A DNA stretch of 64,000 nt, from positions 32,487,956 to 32,551,955 of the forward strand of contig CM048851.1 in NCBI GenBank assembly GCA_026545225.1. The letters are read 5' to 3'. This DNA is from Cornus controversa (Eukaryota > Streptophyta > Magnoliopsida > Cornales > Cornaceae). The position numbers were made by a program, and so were the translations under genes. The notes beneath the pieces were generated by a model, which was not told where the DNA came from, did not search any database, and worked only from the letters and a program-made list of their open reading frames with translations. Of the stretch, positions 1 to 11,678 are shown one piece after another (position 1 is the stretch's first letter; each line of letters opens with the position of its first letter).

Positions 1-1727
1 AGAGAGAAAATATTATTGTAATTTAATTAATGTTTTAAACTTAATTTAATAAATGACCCAAACTTTCCGTATTGTAGATAAATATTATTGTTACGTCTTA
101 TACAAACAAAAGATAGCGATGGAGTGGTGGTAAGAGTTCTAATTAATGTTGAAGTGTGTGCTCAAAGGATGAGGTTTGATTCTTCATAGCAACATATTAT
201 TTTAATAGCCCAACCATTAAAAAAAAAAATGTTAGCGGGGCGAGTATAGTAAGACTACTAATAACCCATTTTGAGTTTTTAACGGAAATGTTAACGGGGC
301 GGAGTAGGGTTTAGGCGAACCCGCCCTGTCAGAGCTATCAAAAGGATGTAATTAACTATTTTTGTGTAATTACGCTTCTATCCTTACAACATCACACAAA
401 TGAATGATTTTTGTGTAAACGTTGATCACACTGACTCTTAATGGTCATTAAAGAAAGAAAATACGGTGTTACAAAAATACAAACTTTAAGAAAGGTTAGT
501 GTAATTTTGCAAACAAGAGGAATGATCAATGTTACAAAAATAAAAATCTCAAAGGAGGTCAATGAAATTTTGCAAACAAGAGGGGAGGTAAGTGTATATT
601 AACGAAACCTCAAGGGAGGTTAGTTTAATTTACCTTTTTTAATTATACTACAAGGGCATTTTTGGCATTTTAGTTTTCAATTTAAAGAAATGTCTTTATT
701 TGCACAATTTCAAAAATGTAAGGAGGTAATTGAATTTCAAGAAAATTTTTGCACATTCTGTATATAATAGAGGGGCGTTTTTGCACTTTACCCTTACTGA
801 AAAAATATAATATGTTTTTTTCGTTGTTTATAGGTCATGTAATAAGACAAACAATTTGAGGTCATACAATCACAACTTTGTGAAACTAATATCGATAAGG
901 CACGACAGTTCGCATAGCATATACAAGATAAACATGTCACTAGATATGACAATTTAAGACACGACAGTTCGCATAGCATATACAAGATAAACATGTCACT
1001 AGATATGACAATTTAACCCATCTCAGAGAGAAACTATTTTGTCTCATCCCGTTTAAACCGGTTATGAAGGAGGGTAAATGGTTTTGGGACTGTTATGGGG
1101 TTAAGAGGAAAAAACTCGCGAAGTTGCGGGGCAAGAATAGGGATAGGCACACCCGCCCTGCCCTTTCACACTCCGTCCAGTCTCATTTATATTTTATATT
1201 TACTATATTATCCTTATATATATATATATGATTTATTAATTCAAATTTTATTAGCAGTACACATGTAAATTATTAAAGATCTTATCACATAAAAATATAA
1301 ATACTAAAAATAGTACAATTATAAAAGTAATCCATTAAAATAAAATTCTTAAAAAAATAATAAAATTTGTTTTATCCCGTTTACATCTCCTCCCGCCTCA
1401 TCACCTCGCCTAACAGTCAAATAATTGAAACGTGAGCTTGTTTCACCCGAAATTCATTCTTGTTGGGGGTTGAAATATGAGCCTGACTGTTGGATGGATG
1501 GTTCGTATAACAAGCATTGAAGACCTGCCTTGGGCCATGAGGACCATCCCTCTCTGAACGTGGAACATGAGGAAACAATGGCTCATTTATTGCTTCCATG
1601 TGGGGGTCCACCAACTTGACTAAAAAAACAAAAATGATTGTGTGTGTGAGGCGATCTATACTGCCGACGTGAATTGGTGCCAATGTGATAGTTTGTTTTG
1701 GTTTTACAATTCACATTGGATACCTTA
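1..1727. other. Gene-free flank with repeat fragments
   Basis: No credible coding region is visible. The stretch holds pieces of dispersed repeats. About 480-640 and about 680-795 resemble one arm each of fold-back/MULE-type MITEs: phrases such as gaggtaagtgta, and an end reading tttttgcactttaccctt. The same arm recurs inverted near 53046. GC-rich CCCGCCC phrases near 290-330 and 1110-1160 recall plant hAT-type MITEs, but I cannot define ends. Confidence 0.4.
901..1016. repeat. Perfect 59-bp tandem duplication
   Basis: The sequence starting cacgacagttcgcatagc at 901 recurs at 960. The two copies run through aatttaa with no visible mismatch apart from the junction. Such identity points to a recent duplication. 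Confidence 0.85.
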
Positions 1728-1745
1728 GGGGGCGTTTGGCAACCG
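1728..1745 (+). repeat. Left terminal inverted repeat of the Harbinger element
   Basis: GGGGGCGTTTGGCAACCG is preceded by the TTA target duplication at 1725-1727. The inner motif GTTTGGTAAC recurs near 1809 and, inverted, several times at the right end. Confidence 0.85.
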
Positions 1746-1777
1746 CTTTTGTTTTTGATTTTTTGTTTTTGCAAGAT

Positions 1778-1973
1778 CACTGTAGCACTACAGTGTTCCG
1801 CAATATGTTTGGTAACATATGTTTTGCTTCCAACAGTAGTCTTGTTACTTCAGATTTTCGGGCTCAAAGTCGAAACAAAAAAATGGTGTTTTTGGTTGTT
1901 TCAACACTGTAGCAAAAGCACTGTAGCGGAGATTAATAAACACTGTAGCGCTATATCAGATGGATACTGTAGC
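1778..1973 (+). repeat. Left subterminal CACTGTAGC motif cluster
   Basis: CACTGTAGC occurs at 1778, 1904, 1919 and 1941, with a variant TACTGTAGC at 1965. An inverted partial copy (ctacagtg) lies at about 1788. Repeated subterminal words are typical binding sites for the element's own Myb-like or transposase protein; binding here is inference. Confidence 0.6.
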
Positions 1974-2339
1974 AGAGTTTATATCCGAAAAGCCAAAAAT
2001 GTTTTTGCCCAACCCATTATCAACTCCAGAGCTCTATACAGAAGACGATTTGGGAGAACTCGATCTGCAGTCCCTACCGATCTCGAAAGCTGTCATTGTA
2101 ACGCCCGTTCACCATCCATTCACCTCTGCAAACTCATTCAGGTCTGTTCACCATCCATTTCGTTTTCTCTATCTTTAACTTTTCTTGATTTCTGGGTTTA
2201 GAGTTCCAATTATTCTATCACAAACGTAGATCAGAACCTATCTTTTGTGTCTTCTATGTAATAAATATTATAGATCTACCAATTTCACCTTTTGCTGTCA
2301 TCTGAAACCCTAGTTTCTCAAAAATCCTAATTTTCTTCT

Positions 2340-3050
2340 TTCCTAAATCGTAGATCTGATCATATATGTTGATATATTATACATTACCTTCAAATTTGAC
2401 CCATGTTTATTATTTTTTTTGTATTTTTCAAATTTTATTCTTTGCTAAACCGTAGATCCGATCATATATGTTGATTTATTATACAAAAATACATCAAATT
2501 TGACCCATTTTTATTATTTTTTTTTGTATTTTTCAAATTTTCTTGCTTGTTAAACCGTAGATCTGATCATATATGTTGATCTATTATACATTATGTTCAA
2601 ATTTGACCCATTTTCATTATTTTTTTTGTATTTTTCAAATTTTCTTCTTTGCTAAATCATAGATCTGATCATATATGTTGATATATTATACATTACCTTC
2701 AAATTTGACCCATGTTTATTATTTTTTTTGTATTTTTTAAATTTTATTCTTTGCTAAACCGTAGATCTGATCATATATGTTGATATATTATACATTATCT
2801 TCAAATTTGACCCTTTTTCATTATTATTTTTTGTATTTTTCAAATTTTCTTCTTTGCTAAACCGTAGATATGATCATATATGTTGATCTATTATACATTA
2901 TCTTCAAATTTGACCCATTTTCATTATTTTGTTTGTATTTTTCAAATTTTCTTCTTTGCTAAACTGTAGATTTGATCATATATGTTGATCTATTATACAT
3001 TATCTTCAAATTTGACCCATTTTTATTATGTTTTTTGTATTTTTCATGAA
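2340..3050 (+). repeat. About seven tandem copies of a 102-bp unit in the Harbinger 5' region
   Basis: The block with cgtagatctgatcatatatg, then ttcaaatttgaccca, then a T-run and tttttcaaatttt repeats with a period near 102 bp. Copies begin near 2350, 2453, 2556, 2657, 2759, 2862 and 2964. Copies differ at scattered bases, so the array is not brand new. It lies between the left end and ORF1, and could be a promoter/leader array or a protein-binding region. Confidence 0.85.
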
Positions 3051-3960
3051 GAAAAGACTCGTGACTCTCTGTTTTATTTTCGGTTTTCTTTCAACTTGAA
3101 CTTCAACACTGCTCCACTACGCTTCAGAGGTACGCATAGTGTTTATATTATTTACATAACATTTTGATAACATATAAAGCATTTTTTGAAAGTTTAATAC
3201 AATTTTTTAGTTTTATTTTGATCGTTGTTTATTTTTGTAAAATTATTATATTCATTGGTGCATTGTAATTCTGAATTAAGTTATGTTATGTCAAATCTCT
3301 CAGTTTAAAGAATAATAATTCGAGTTAATCTATTCATTTCATATAAAGCAAGTATGTATTTATCAGTGAAATTGTGAATTAGATATATTTTACATATGAA
3401 TCATGATTTAGACCCTCCTAGTTGAGAATATAACAAAAGTAAACTAAAAGTTTATTAGGATTCTTCATATACATTTTTTTTGTCTTCTTAAGGTGTTATT
3501 GGTATTCATGTTTACTATTTTATTATTATTATTTTTTAACAATGATGTATAGTTACTTTATATTTCTTAAGATTGAATTGTCATAATTAGAACTCTAAAC
3601 TTGGTCCTAGATATATTCTGTCATCTTATACATATGCATGAGGTATTTAGGTCAACTCTGTTAAACTAGTTATTTAGGTATTTTTTACTAGTTGACAATC
3701 CTCATTTGATATTTTTCCAAACTTTTTCAAAATATCATGTACATATAGGCTTTTCTCTTCAAATCAGACTATGTATATGTGTATATATATTATATGCAAT
3801 AGGATTCTAAATTGGCAAACTGTTACTGCACAAATGACTTACTCACCTATCATACTTCACCATGGTGGCTGAATTATTTCATTATATTATTTACTTCACT
3901 TCGGCTAGAACACAAGTACCATATTAATGTATTTTTTATTGGATGTGCGTTTGAAATTAG

Positions 3961-5049
3961 ATGGATATCAACTCCCAGAATATGTACGAATTTGCTGATG
4001 ACATAACTTTGAATGACACTGAGGAAGTAGGGGAGGTGACTGAGGATGGGAAAGTTCTATGGGATGATGCCCTTGAAGAGAAGTTTATATTATTGATGGA
4101 GGAAGAAGTGAGACTTGGTAATCGTACCACTTCAACTTTTTCCACCATTGGGTGGAGACATTTGGAGGAGGGGATGAAGGCTGAAACTGGTAGGGAATAC
4201 AAAAGACACCAACTTAGGAATAAGTTCAACTCTTTAAGGTCTTATCACAAAGATTTTAAAAAACTCTTACAAGAGACTGGGGTGGGATACAATCCTGAGA
4301 CTGGCATGGTTGTCGTAGAGGATGAGAGATGGGAGAGGTTGGTTAAGGTTAGTTATAAAATATTATTAAATAAATTTTTTTTCATTAAGTTAAATATTTA
4401 TTTATCTTACTGTTGTTTGGAGTTAACAACATATTAATATTAACATTATAACTTGTAGGTTTTTAAGAATGCAAAAAAGTTGAAAAGGAAGGGATGCAAA
4501 CATTATTACAAGTTGAATACAATATTTGGGGACACACATGCCACAGGTAACCTTGTTCATCCATCCACTAGAGCTCCCACATCCATTCCAGTGGTTCCAA
4601 ACACTGGTGGCTTGAACACCATGGATGACCTTTTGATTGAGGAGGTAGCTGAGGGGGGAGGTCGTGAGAGGAGTCTCTCACCACAACCTCGTCCTAGGAA
4701 AGTGCAGAAAGAAAGTTTTGCATCCACAATGTCTCAAGTTATGGCAACCATGACTGAGAACTCGAAGAGGAAAGCCGATGCCATAGAAAAGGTGGCTTTG
4801 GCAGCAGCTTCCTCTTCGACCCACATAAATGCATCTCACGATACACGTGAAGATGCTCTTTCTCCCTCCCAAAAAGAAAAGGAACTAGCACAGTGTGATT
4901 TATGCATTAGGATTTTAAACCAATTGCAGGGGGTTGATGATATCCATTATACTAAGGCCCTAGGGATGCTTCATGATGATGCATTGTGGAGGGATTTCTT
5001 TCTGCGCATTCCTGATGAGAGGAAGGTTGGATGGGTGATGAATCTTTGA
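3961..5049 (+). CDS. Harbinger ORF1: Myb/SANT-like DNA-binding protein
   Basis: This is the DNA-binding partner protein of a PIF/Harbinger transposon. In this superfamily ORF1 binds the element ends and helps the transposase act in the nucleus. Two exons fit: 3961-4347 (donor AAG|GTTAG) and 4459-5049 (acceptor TTGTAG|GTT), giving 325 residues in one frame. An acidic N-terminus (about 1-30) is followed by a Myb/SANT-like domain at about 33-150: LWDDALEEKF, then a WRHLEEGM helix, then YKRHQLRNKFNSLR and ERW. A basic patch (KKLKRKGCKHYYKL) follows. A low-complexity linker with a possible nuclear signal (RPRKVQK) comes next, and a C-terminal helical part ends WRDFFLRIPDERKVGWVMNL. The start is the first Met after a likely acceptor-like AG. 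It lies 390 bp upstream of the transposase on the same strand. No stop or frameshift interrupts it. Confidence 0.88.
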
Positions 5050-5438
5050 TAGTGATGTTCATGATATGGACTTGTTTTATATGACTATATTTCTTATGTT
5101 GTTTTTTCGAACTGATCTTTTTTTTATTTGGATGACTGTAATAACCTCTATAATTACTTCTACCTGGATGACTGTAATAACTTAATTTACTTTTTTAATT
5201 AGCTAGATGACTATATTAACTATATGTGTATCTGCTTATACTATTATATGACTTTAGAACTTATTGTGTGTGAAGTACTTTGATATGATTTAAAGCTTAT
5301 TGTGTTAAATACTTTGAAATGACTTTAGAACTTATTGTGTTATATATTTTAGTACCTATTGTGGGAAGTAGTTATATAATTAGTACTTAGTTGCTTACTA
5401 CTACAATTGTTGTTTTCTTTTAAATTAGGGTACTTTAA

Positions 5439-6832
5439 ATGGATTTATGGAGTCTCGTTCAGTTGTTAGATGATGATGATGATGAGGAAGAAGAGTGTAT
5501 AGTTATTACATGTATGATGCTTGAATACGAAAGACAGTTTTATTCCAAACGACCCTGTAGGACTTCAATGTTACAAGGTCAAGATTACATAGTTGAAGTA
5601 TTGAGCGGTAACGAGGATAGATGTTATGAAAATTTTAGGATGCACCCACCTGTATTCATTGCACTGTGTGAGCGATTGAAATCATTAGGTCTGGAACATT
5701 CAAGGTACTTAAGTGTACAAGAACAAGTAGCAATTTTCCTACTTATCATATCTCACAATGAAAGGATGAGGGTTGTCGCCGAAAGATTCCAGCATTCAAC
5801 ATGGACAATTTCTCAATACTTTCACATTGTCTTAAACAAAGTTTGTGAACTAGGCATGACAGTTATTGCTCCTCCAGATTTGAGTGTCACCCCTCCAGAA
5901 ATTCGATTCAATCCTAAGTTCTATCCATTCTTTAAGGTTAGTTGACAATCATTTACAGATTCTTTAGATCCCTATTATTCTCAGTAATTTAACAAGTCTT
6001 CATATGTCTTTATAGAATTGTATCGGAGCGATTGATGGAACCCATATACATGCACAAGTGCCAGCTGATATGCAAATTCCATATCGTGGCAGAAAACAAG
6101 ATACAACTCAAAATATCATGTGCGTGTGTTCCTTTGATATGCGGTTCACATATGTCCTAACGGGGTGGGAAGGGTCAGCAAATGATTCCAGAATTTTAAA
6201 TGAATGCTATAACAATCCCACACTTGGATTCCCACGAGCACCTACAGGTACTTATTATTTGGACAATACTATGACAATACATGTATTTTACAAAAATTAT
6301 TTGCATAATTATGCCATTGCTAAAAGGTATATTATAATTTACAGATAAGTTTTACTTGGTTGATTCTGGTTATGCCAACCAGCCAGGCTTCTTGGCCCCA
6401 TATCGTGGTCAACGATATCACATGCAAGAATATCGTAGGGGTAGGAGAGCACCTCGGGGTCGGGAAGAAGTTTTTAACCATAGGCATTCATCTTTGAGAA
6501 ATGTAATAGAGCGGTGTTTTGGTATGTTAAAGGGTCGATTTGCAATTATAAGAGAGATGCCTCCTATGAGCATGCGTGCTCAAAGACTCATTGTCATTGC
6601 TTGTTGCACGCTACACAATTTTCTTAGAATGCAGGGTCATACTGATAGAATTTTTCAGGAATTTGAACCCCAGAACATGGTACCTCCTGAATCAAGTTCG
6701 GAGGGTACAAGTCAAACTGGAACTGAACCTACTGTAAGTGTCAACATAACACAGAGTCAAGTACGACAAATGGATCGCGTTCGTGATACAATTGCTGACA
6801 GTATCTGGCAAACTGTGCGTAGACCATCATAA
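5439..6832 (+). CDS. PIF/Harbinger DDE transposase
   Basis: It cuts and rejoins the element ends at TWA targets (family knowledge, DDE superfamily, nuclease domain DDE_Tnp_4). Three exons fit with clean GT-AG borders: 5439-5936, 6016-6247 and 6345-6832, giving 405 residues, a normal family length. An N-terminal helix-turn-helix-like part (RYLSVQEQVAIFLLIISHNE ... ERFQHSTWTISQYFH) precedes the catalytic core. The core shows the first Asp in GAIDGTH, the second Asp in GWEGSANDSRIL, the conserved YLVDSGYA ... GFLAPYRG block, and the Glu in NVIERCFGMLKGRF. The second intron removes an in-frame alternative (GTYYLDNT) and restores KFYLVDSG across the join. No inactivating change is visible. The start Met has an acidic Asp/Glu-rich run just after it; a somewhat different N-terminus is possible. 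Confidence 0.92.
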
Positions 6833-7003
6833 ATTCATGGATGACTGTAATCTTTAACTTGTTGGATAACTGTACTAACTAATCTTGAACTTGTTGGATG
6901 ACTGTAGTAACTAATAACTAATAACTTATTAGTACTTGTAATAACTAATTAATTTTCATAACTCTTATTAGTACTTGTAACTATATGACATGCATATGCA
7001 GTA

Positions 7004-7433
7004 ATGTTCAAAGTAGAGGGTGAGGGACCACCATGTGCTTGTGGGAGAGGTCCCATGAATCTTTTTATGGCAAGGACTACCAAAAATTATGGGCGCTACT
7101 TCTATAGATGCCCAGCATGGCAGGTATTAAGCGTAATGATACGCAGTTTATTATTATGGTGTACCATATATATGCTTTCAATTCATAGTGATTTTACATG
7201 TGTAAATTTTGTAGTCACACGTTAATGCCTTTCAATGGTTGGATGCCTTGCACGAAGGTGCACATGTTGAGGGTAATGTGGATGATGACTTGGAGAATGT
7301 CATTGCAGTGATGAAAGCTGAACAAACTAGACACAAGTTATTTATAATTGCTGGTTGTGGTTGTGCTGCTATCAGTATAATATTCATGATGATTATTGTG
7401 TTCTTCTTGCTCATTGTTGTTCTTGAGAAATGA
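7004..7433 (+). CDS. GRF-type zinc finger protein with C-terminal membrane anchor (element cargo)
   Basis: Two exons, 7004-7123 (donor CAG|GTATT) and 7215-7433 (acceptor TTGTAG|TCA), encode 112 residues. Residues about 9-37 form a GRF zinc finger: CACG ... TTKNYGRYFYRCP, with the GR-FY-CP signature; known GRF fingers bind single-stranded nucleic acid. Residues about 41-85 are polar and helical (FQWLDALHEGAHVEGNVDDD). The last about 28 residues are a strong hydrophobic segment (IIAGCGCAAISIIFMMIIVF) ending LEK, i.e. a tail anchor. This GRF plus tail-anchor layout is common as small plant genes of unknown role. It lies 170 bp after the transposase in the same orientation, inside the element ends. 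It may be a regular third gene of this Harbinger lineage or a captured host gene. Confidence 0.75.
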
Positions 7434-8700
7434 TGTTTGGAAAATTTAGATTAAAACTTCGTTGCTTGTATTATATGCTAGTTTATGAACTTGTTGACTA
7501 TTGCATTATTTATTTCGTTGTATGATATGGAATAGAACTGTTTGTATAAATGTCCTTATGTCATATGTGACGACTTTGAGAATGGGGAACGGGAAAGTGG
7601 CAATGATTCAATTCCATTACTTTTGCATCATTTGAACTTTGAGATTTGGAGACTCTAACGAAATCTGAAAAAAGGTATATTTTAATTACTTTGACTTTTC
7701 ATTTCAAAAACTTTATACCTAATCTGAATAATCTAATATATATTATTGTGTCTGAATGCACTTGCTCTGTATGTGGGAGAATCTACAGACATTGATACGG
7801 ATAACAATAAAGTATGAAAAAAAGGTATATTTTCTTTTGTATATGTGGTTGATTTTGCTGATGATGAGTGTTATTCTTTAGTTTAGATAGTTACTTTGTT
7901 GCATTTTTAATATCACTTTACTCTTCTAATATCAAGCATTTTATTTTCTTTTTTTATTGGTGCTGCCTTTGATGAGTTTGGTGGGATTACACTAAGTTTG
8001 AAGTTGGTGGTTCTGAAGCAGGACTATTAAAAAGTCATGGGCCTCTCAATTTTCTCAAGGTCTCTCTCACTCTATCTCTCTCTATATATATATATAGAAT
8101 TTTAAATTTCAGAAGCTTATGCATTTATTTTTCTTATATAAATCTTTTCAATTATTGTTCTGGGTCCTAATGTGAATATGCTTAGTAACCATATAATTTA
8201 AATTCTTAACTGACCTGTTTTTAAAAGAACTTTAGAGTTGTTTATTTGGACAAGGCTGTATGGCAGTTTGTACAAAAGTGGAATATGTCATCTCAATAAG
8301 GTTCTGCCACTACAACTGATCTTTACTGTATTTTTGACTACCAGTAGCATGTAATATCAATTTTATCTTTGCTTCATAGCATTTCACATGTTGTGTGACA
8401 GTTAATTAGAAATAAGATCAGTACTAATCACTTGGTTGATCCATGTTGTCGGAAGCTGTGGTGATTTATTGATTTGTGCTAACCTGTAGAGCAAACTGAT
8501 TTTAGTTGCACTTCTATGGAGCTATTTAATGGGGCTAGGACTTTTCAGTTTGGAGAGACTATTCATGCAAGGAGATATCTTAAACATTTTTTTTTCTTTT
8601 TTTTTCTCAGGCCTGTCAGTCCTTTGAAACCATTATGCACAATTATTTGTTAAACATTGAAAGGTGGGTTGAAAAAAATATATATGTATATGTTTAAAAT
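7434..8700 (+). other. Non-coding or decayed cargo inside the Harbinger element
   Basis: No complete gene is visible. Short open stretches with exon-like texture occur at about 7560-7660, 7960-8060, 8225-8290 and 8490-8580 (for example VVYLDKAVWQFVQKWNM read at about 8232-8285). They cannot be joined confidently. They may be further exons of the same captured gene seen at 8711-9626. Confidence 0.35.
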
Positions 8701-8710
8701 TTATTTCAGT

Positions 8711-9626
8711 TGTAGAAAAGGTCAAGAACAATGTATTTTGAGCAAATTTCTGGTATCAAAATATAAGTGGGATATTTTGACATGGAATATTCAACAGGTG
8801 GATACTTCTGAAACTTGGGAGCCGGCAACTCTCATTTTGAGACAATCAAACTATCAAATTAAGGTCAATAGAACACAAGCTGTTTTAAAGGCAGAGAAAT
8901 TTTCGAAGGACTTGGTGGTATGCTCATGAATTCTTTTTTTGTTGCATTCCTTTAAAAAGAAAAGGAGAAACTCTGAATGCTTTGTTGAGATATATTGATT
9001 TAATAAGTTAGGAGGCAAAATAATTATGATTTAAAATGCAGTGATAATTTAGGAATTCATACAGGTCAACTCACACAGACTAGTCTAGAGCTTGATAGAA
9101 GCCATATTTATATGTTTAGTACTATACAATTGTATTCATGGTTTTGAATTGCCAAACAATTGTCACATTGTGGATGTTTTTTAATGTTTGAATTTTATCA
9201 TTATGAATATATCTACCTATTAACAGTTTTTTTTATCCATCCTTTCACGGGCAAGATCTCTAAAATTATCATTACACGTGATATAATTGAATCAGAATGA
9301 ATACCTATAGAGTTGGCCAATTAGTTTGACTAGTTAAAAAAGATAGTTTAATTATGAAACTCGTGACAGCCAACTTATTGCATTCATCACAGCTTATGTG
9401 GTTGAGTTGTTTATGGGATTCAATCCATTGACATACTCATAGGATTGCTAAACAATTGGTAAAAAATATTTCCAGAAAATGCCCCACCACCAAATACAAG
9501 AAATTTTGTATTGTTCTCTGATATGTTTTTCTTGCAGATCAAAATTCCTTCTGGGCTCTCATCTCAATTTGGATTAACATGTTCAGATGGTTCTTCGCAT
9601 CCTTTTAGCACAAATACAGATGTCCG
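8711..9626 (+). pseudogene. Spliced fragment of an unidentified captured host gene
   Basis: Three exon-like blocks join in one frame with good splice borders. The first runs from about 8711 (after tttcag) to 8799, ending CAACAG. It is contiguous with or spliced to the second, whose end reads TTGGTG|GTATGC near 8919. The third is 9538-9626 (acceptor CTTGCAG, donor CCG|GTAATA). The joined reading includes KYKWDILTWNIQQVDTSETW, TLILRQSNYQIKVNRTQAVL and IKIPSGLSSQFGLTCSDGSS. About 110 residues lack a stop, and codons look like a real gene. I do not recognise the family. There is no start, and it does not join in frame to the ATP-citrate lyase exons downstream. It is most likely transduplicated host sequence. 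Confidence 0.45.
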
Positions 9627-10339
9627 GTAATATATTGATTTCATGTATTTGTTTTTTAACATTTATTCTTGCGTATTATGTTGTTTGTTGACTAGCTGTG
9701 AAGTTAAACTTTCCCATTATCTCTGAAATTTAAATCTTGTGTTAGAGATCTATCAAGAACTTATTATCATCACTAGCAATACACTCAATGTATAAGAATG
9801 TGCATGTCCTCTGAAGAAATAAAAGAATTTTCTTTTATTGTGTTTGCCTTGTCCCCTTTATATGCCTTGATTGTGGGAGTACAGATGCAATACATTTACA
9901 AGTCCATTAGTTTTGTCAGTTGGAAAGAACAGAAACACGAAAATAAGTGCTGAAAAATATAGGAGGAAAAGGATTTTTCTCAATTTCATTTCTTAGCATT
10001 GGGGTAATTGCATGGTGTAGTAAAAGATCAGGTTGTCGAGCTCGATAATGCATTTTCAGTTTGAAGGCAAATGCCAAAAGGCCCAAAAGTTAATACTGTA
10101 CTAGGCCATCGCTCCCAACATATTTGACTAATGGGGACCTCACACAGGGAATGCAGCAAATGCAGAGTGTAATAATTAAGTTGCAGCAATCTGAAATAAG
10201 GAAAGAAAGAGGGTCCACTCAGACCAGAATTGCTCTAAATACTATCTTCGCCTAGATTTGTAAGAAATCTGGGAAAAGCGTGAGAAATAGTTATCGAAGT
10301 TATAACATACTGAAATTATATTGAAGAAAATTTTCTGGG

Positions 10340-10342
<3 letters not shown>

Positions 10343-10378
<36 letters not shown>
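10343..10378. repeat. (AT)n microsatellite
   Basis: About 18 AT units inside the Harbinger cargo, between the two captured-gene fragments. Confidence 0.9.
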
Positions 10379-10380
<2 letters not shown>

Positions 10381-10650
10381 AAAAAGACTTCTTACAGTAG
10401 ATAAATAATAGTAATGAACTAAGGGCAAAACTATTTGCTTATAGTGTTCCTTAAATTGGCTTAATGATGATATTCTCGGAAGTATAATCCTTAATGTTCA
10501 GTTTAGAGCCTTAAAATTTTATTAATGGTTGGGCAAGAGCCAAGAGGCTACATGTTTTCCAAATTAAAACAGTGTCCTTTTAAATTATATAAACTGCCAT
10601 TCAATAATTTGGTCTTTTTTTTTATATAATTTGCATTACTTATTCGACAG

Positions 10651-11678
10651 GAATCCAAGTTAAAAGCATCAAGAATGCACATCTATGTTCGAAGAGGTGG
10701 TCCCAACTATCAGATTGGTCTGGCAAAGATGCGTGCCTTGGGAGAGGAACTGGGAGTTCCCCTTGAGGTATGAGATAGCAGCCTATTTTCAGGATACTTT
10801 TAGTTGGTTTTAGGCATTTGATTATCTTGGGGCATTTGATGTCTTTAGCTTATGATAAACTAGAAGCACCTCTACCACTTACTACATGTGGAAAGCAACT
10901 ACTAGATTGCCACCTGCAATTCAGAAAATTTTGGGACCTTCTATCATTATATGAAAGTGTATCCAAAATAAAATTAAAAAATAGACGAGGTAGATTCTAT
11001 AGGGTAAACTCCATGCAACCCCAAAAAAAAAAATGAAAAAAGAATCATTAGATTGAAACTATATTGGGTGTTCAATTTATTATGCTCTTGTTTATATTGA
11101 GATTGAATGACTTACACCATTCAAATTAATATATATATATATATATATGCTATTGGACTTGAGTATCTGCATGAATTGTCAACTATATACATGTCTGTTT
11201 GTGTGTGTGTAAGAACATATATATCTATATGATATAGATTTAAAGGTTGAATGACTCACACTCATACATGCTAATATCTTATTAGATTTGGTTTTCTATC
11301 TACAAAGGTCTACTATAAGACTTCTCAGAATAGTCAAACTTGTAATCCAATCCTTTTCCTACCCAAATTTTAAAATACAAAATAACACACACGTACATAT
11401 ATATATGATTGAATGTTTTAAAAATTATATATGAATGCAGGCCACTGTATATAATTTTGATTGTTAATGTCACTTCTGTAGTTCTGTTTTCATATATGGT
11501 TTCTCTAAATCAGGCTTTCTCCTTCTGCATGTTACTACTGGAAAGCCTTTTTTAGTTCTTTAGATTGAACTTAATGTATTGTGTCATTTTTCTCTTCTGG
11601 TTGCAGGTTTATGGACCTGAGGCTACAATGACCAAAATTTGTGAGCAAGCCATTGATTGCGTCATGTCTGCAGCATAA
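10651..11678 (+). pseudogene. ACLA (fragment): Captured last two exons of ATP-citrate lyase subunit A
   Basis: Two exons match the C-terminus of plant ATP-citrate synthase alpha (A) subunit, the cytosolic enzyme that makes acetyl-CoA from citrate. Exon 10651-10767 (after CGACAG, donor GAG|GTATGA) reads [20 protein letters not shown] ... [17 protein letters not shown]. Exon 11607-11678 (after TTGCAG) reads [18 protein letters not shown], then VMSAA and a stop. Splice sites, frame and stop are intact, so capture looks fairly recent or under constraint. The preceding exons of the gene (about 360 residues, including the ATP-grasp part) are absent, and the sequence sits inside the Harbinger ends. 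It cannot make an active enzyme alone. Splicing from an upstream element exon could yield a chimeric transcript or small RNAs against the parent gene; that is inference. Confidence 0.85.

Noticed and set aside
1698-2201. 167-codon ORF at the left end of the Harbinger element, and an overlapping 72-codon ORF at 1960
   Set aside because: The longer one starts outside the element and runs through the terminal repeat. The shorter one has an exon-like end (CAG|GTCTG) but shows no family; it may be a leader exon.
2340-3050. CRISPR-like array
   Set aside because: The repeats are about 102 bp, directly adjacent and diverged, with no unique spacers, in a plant transposon.
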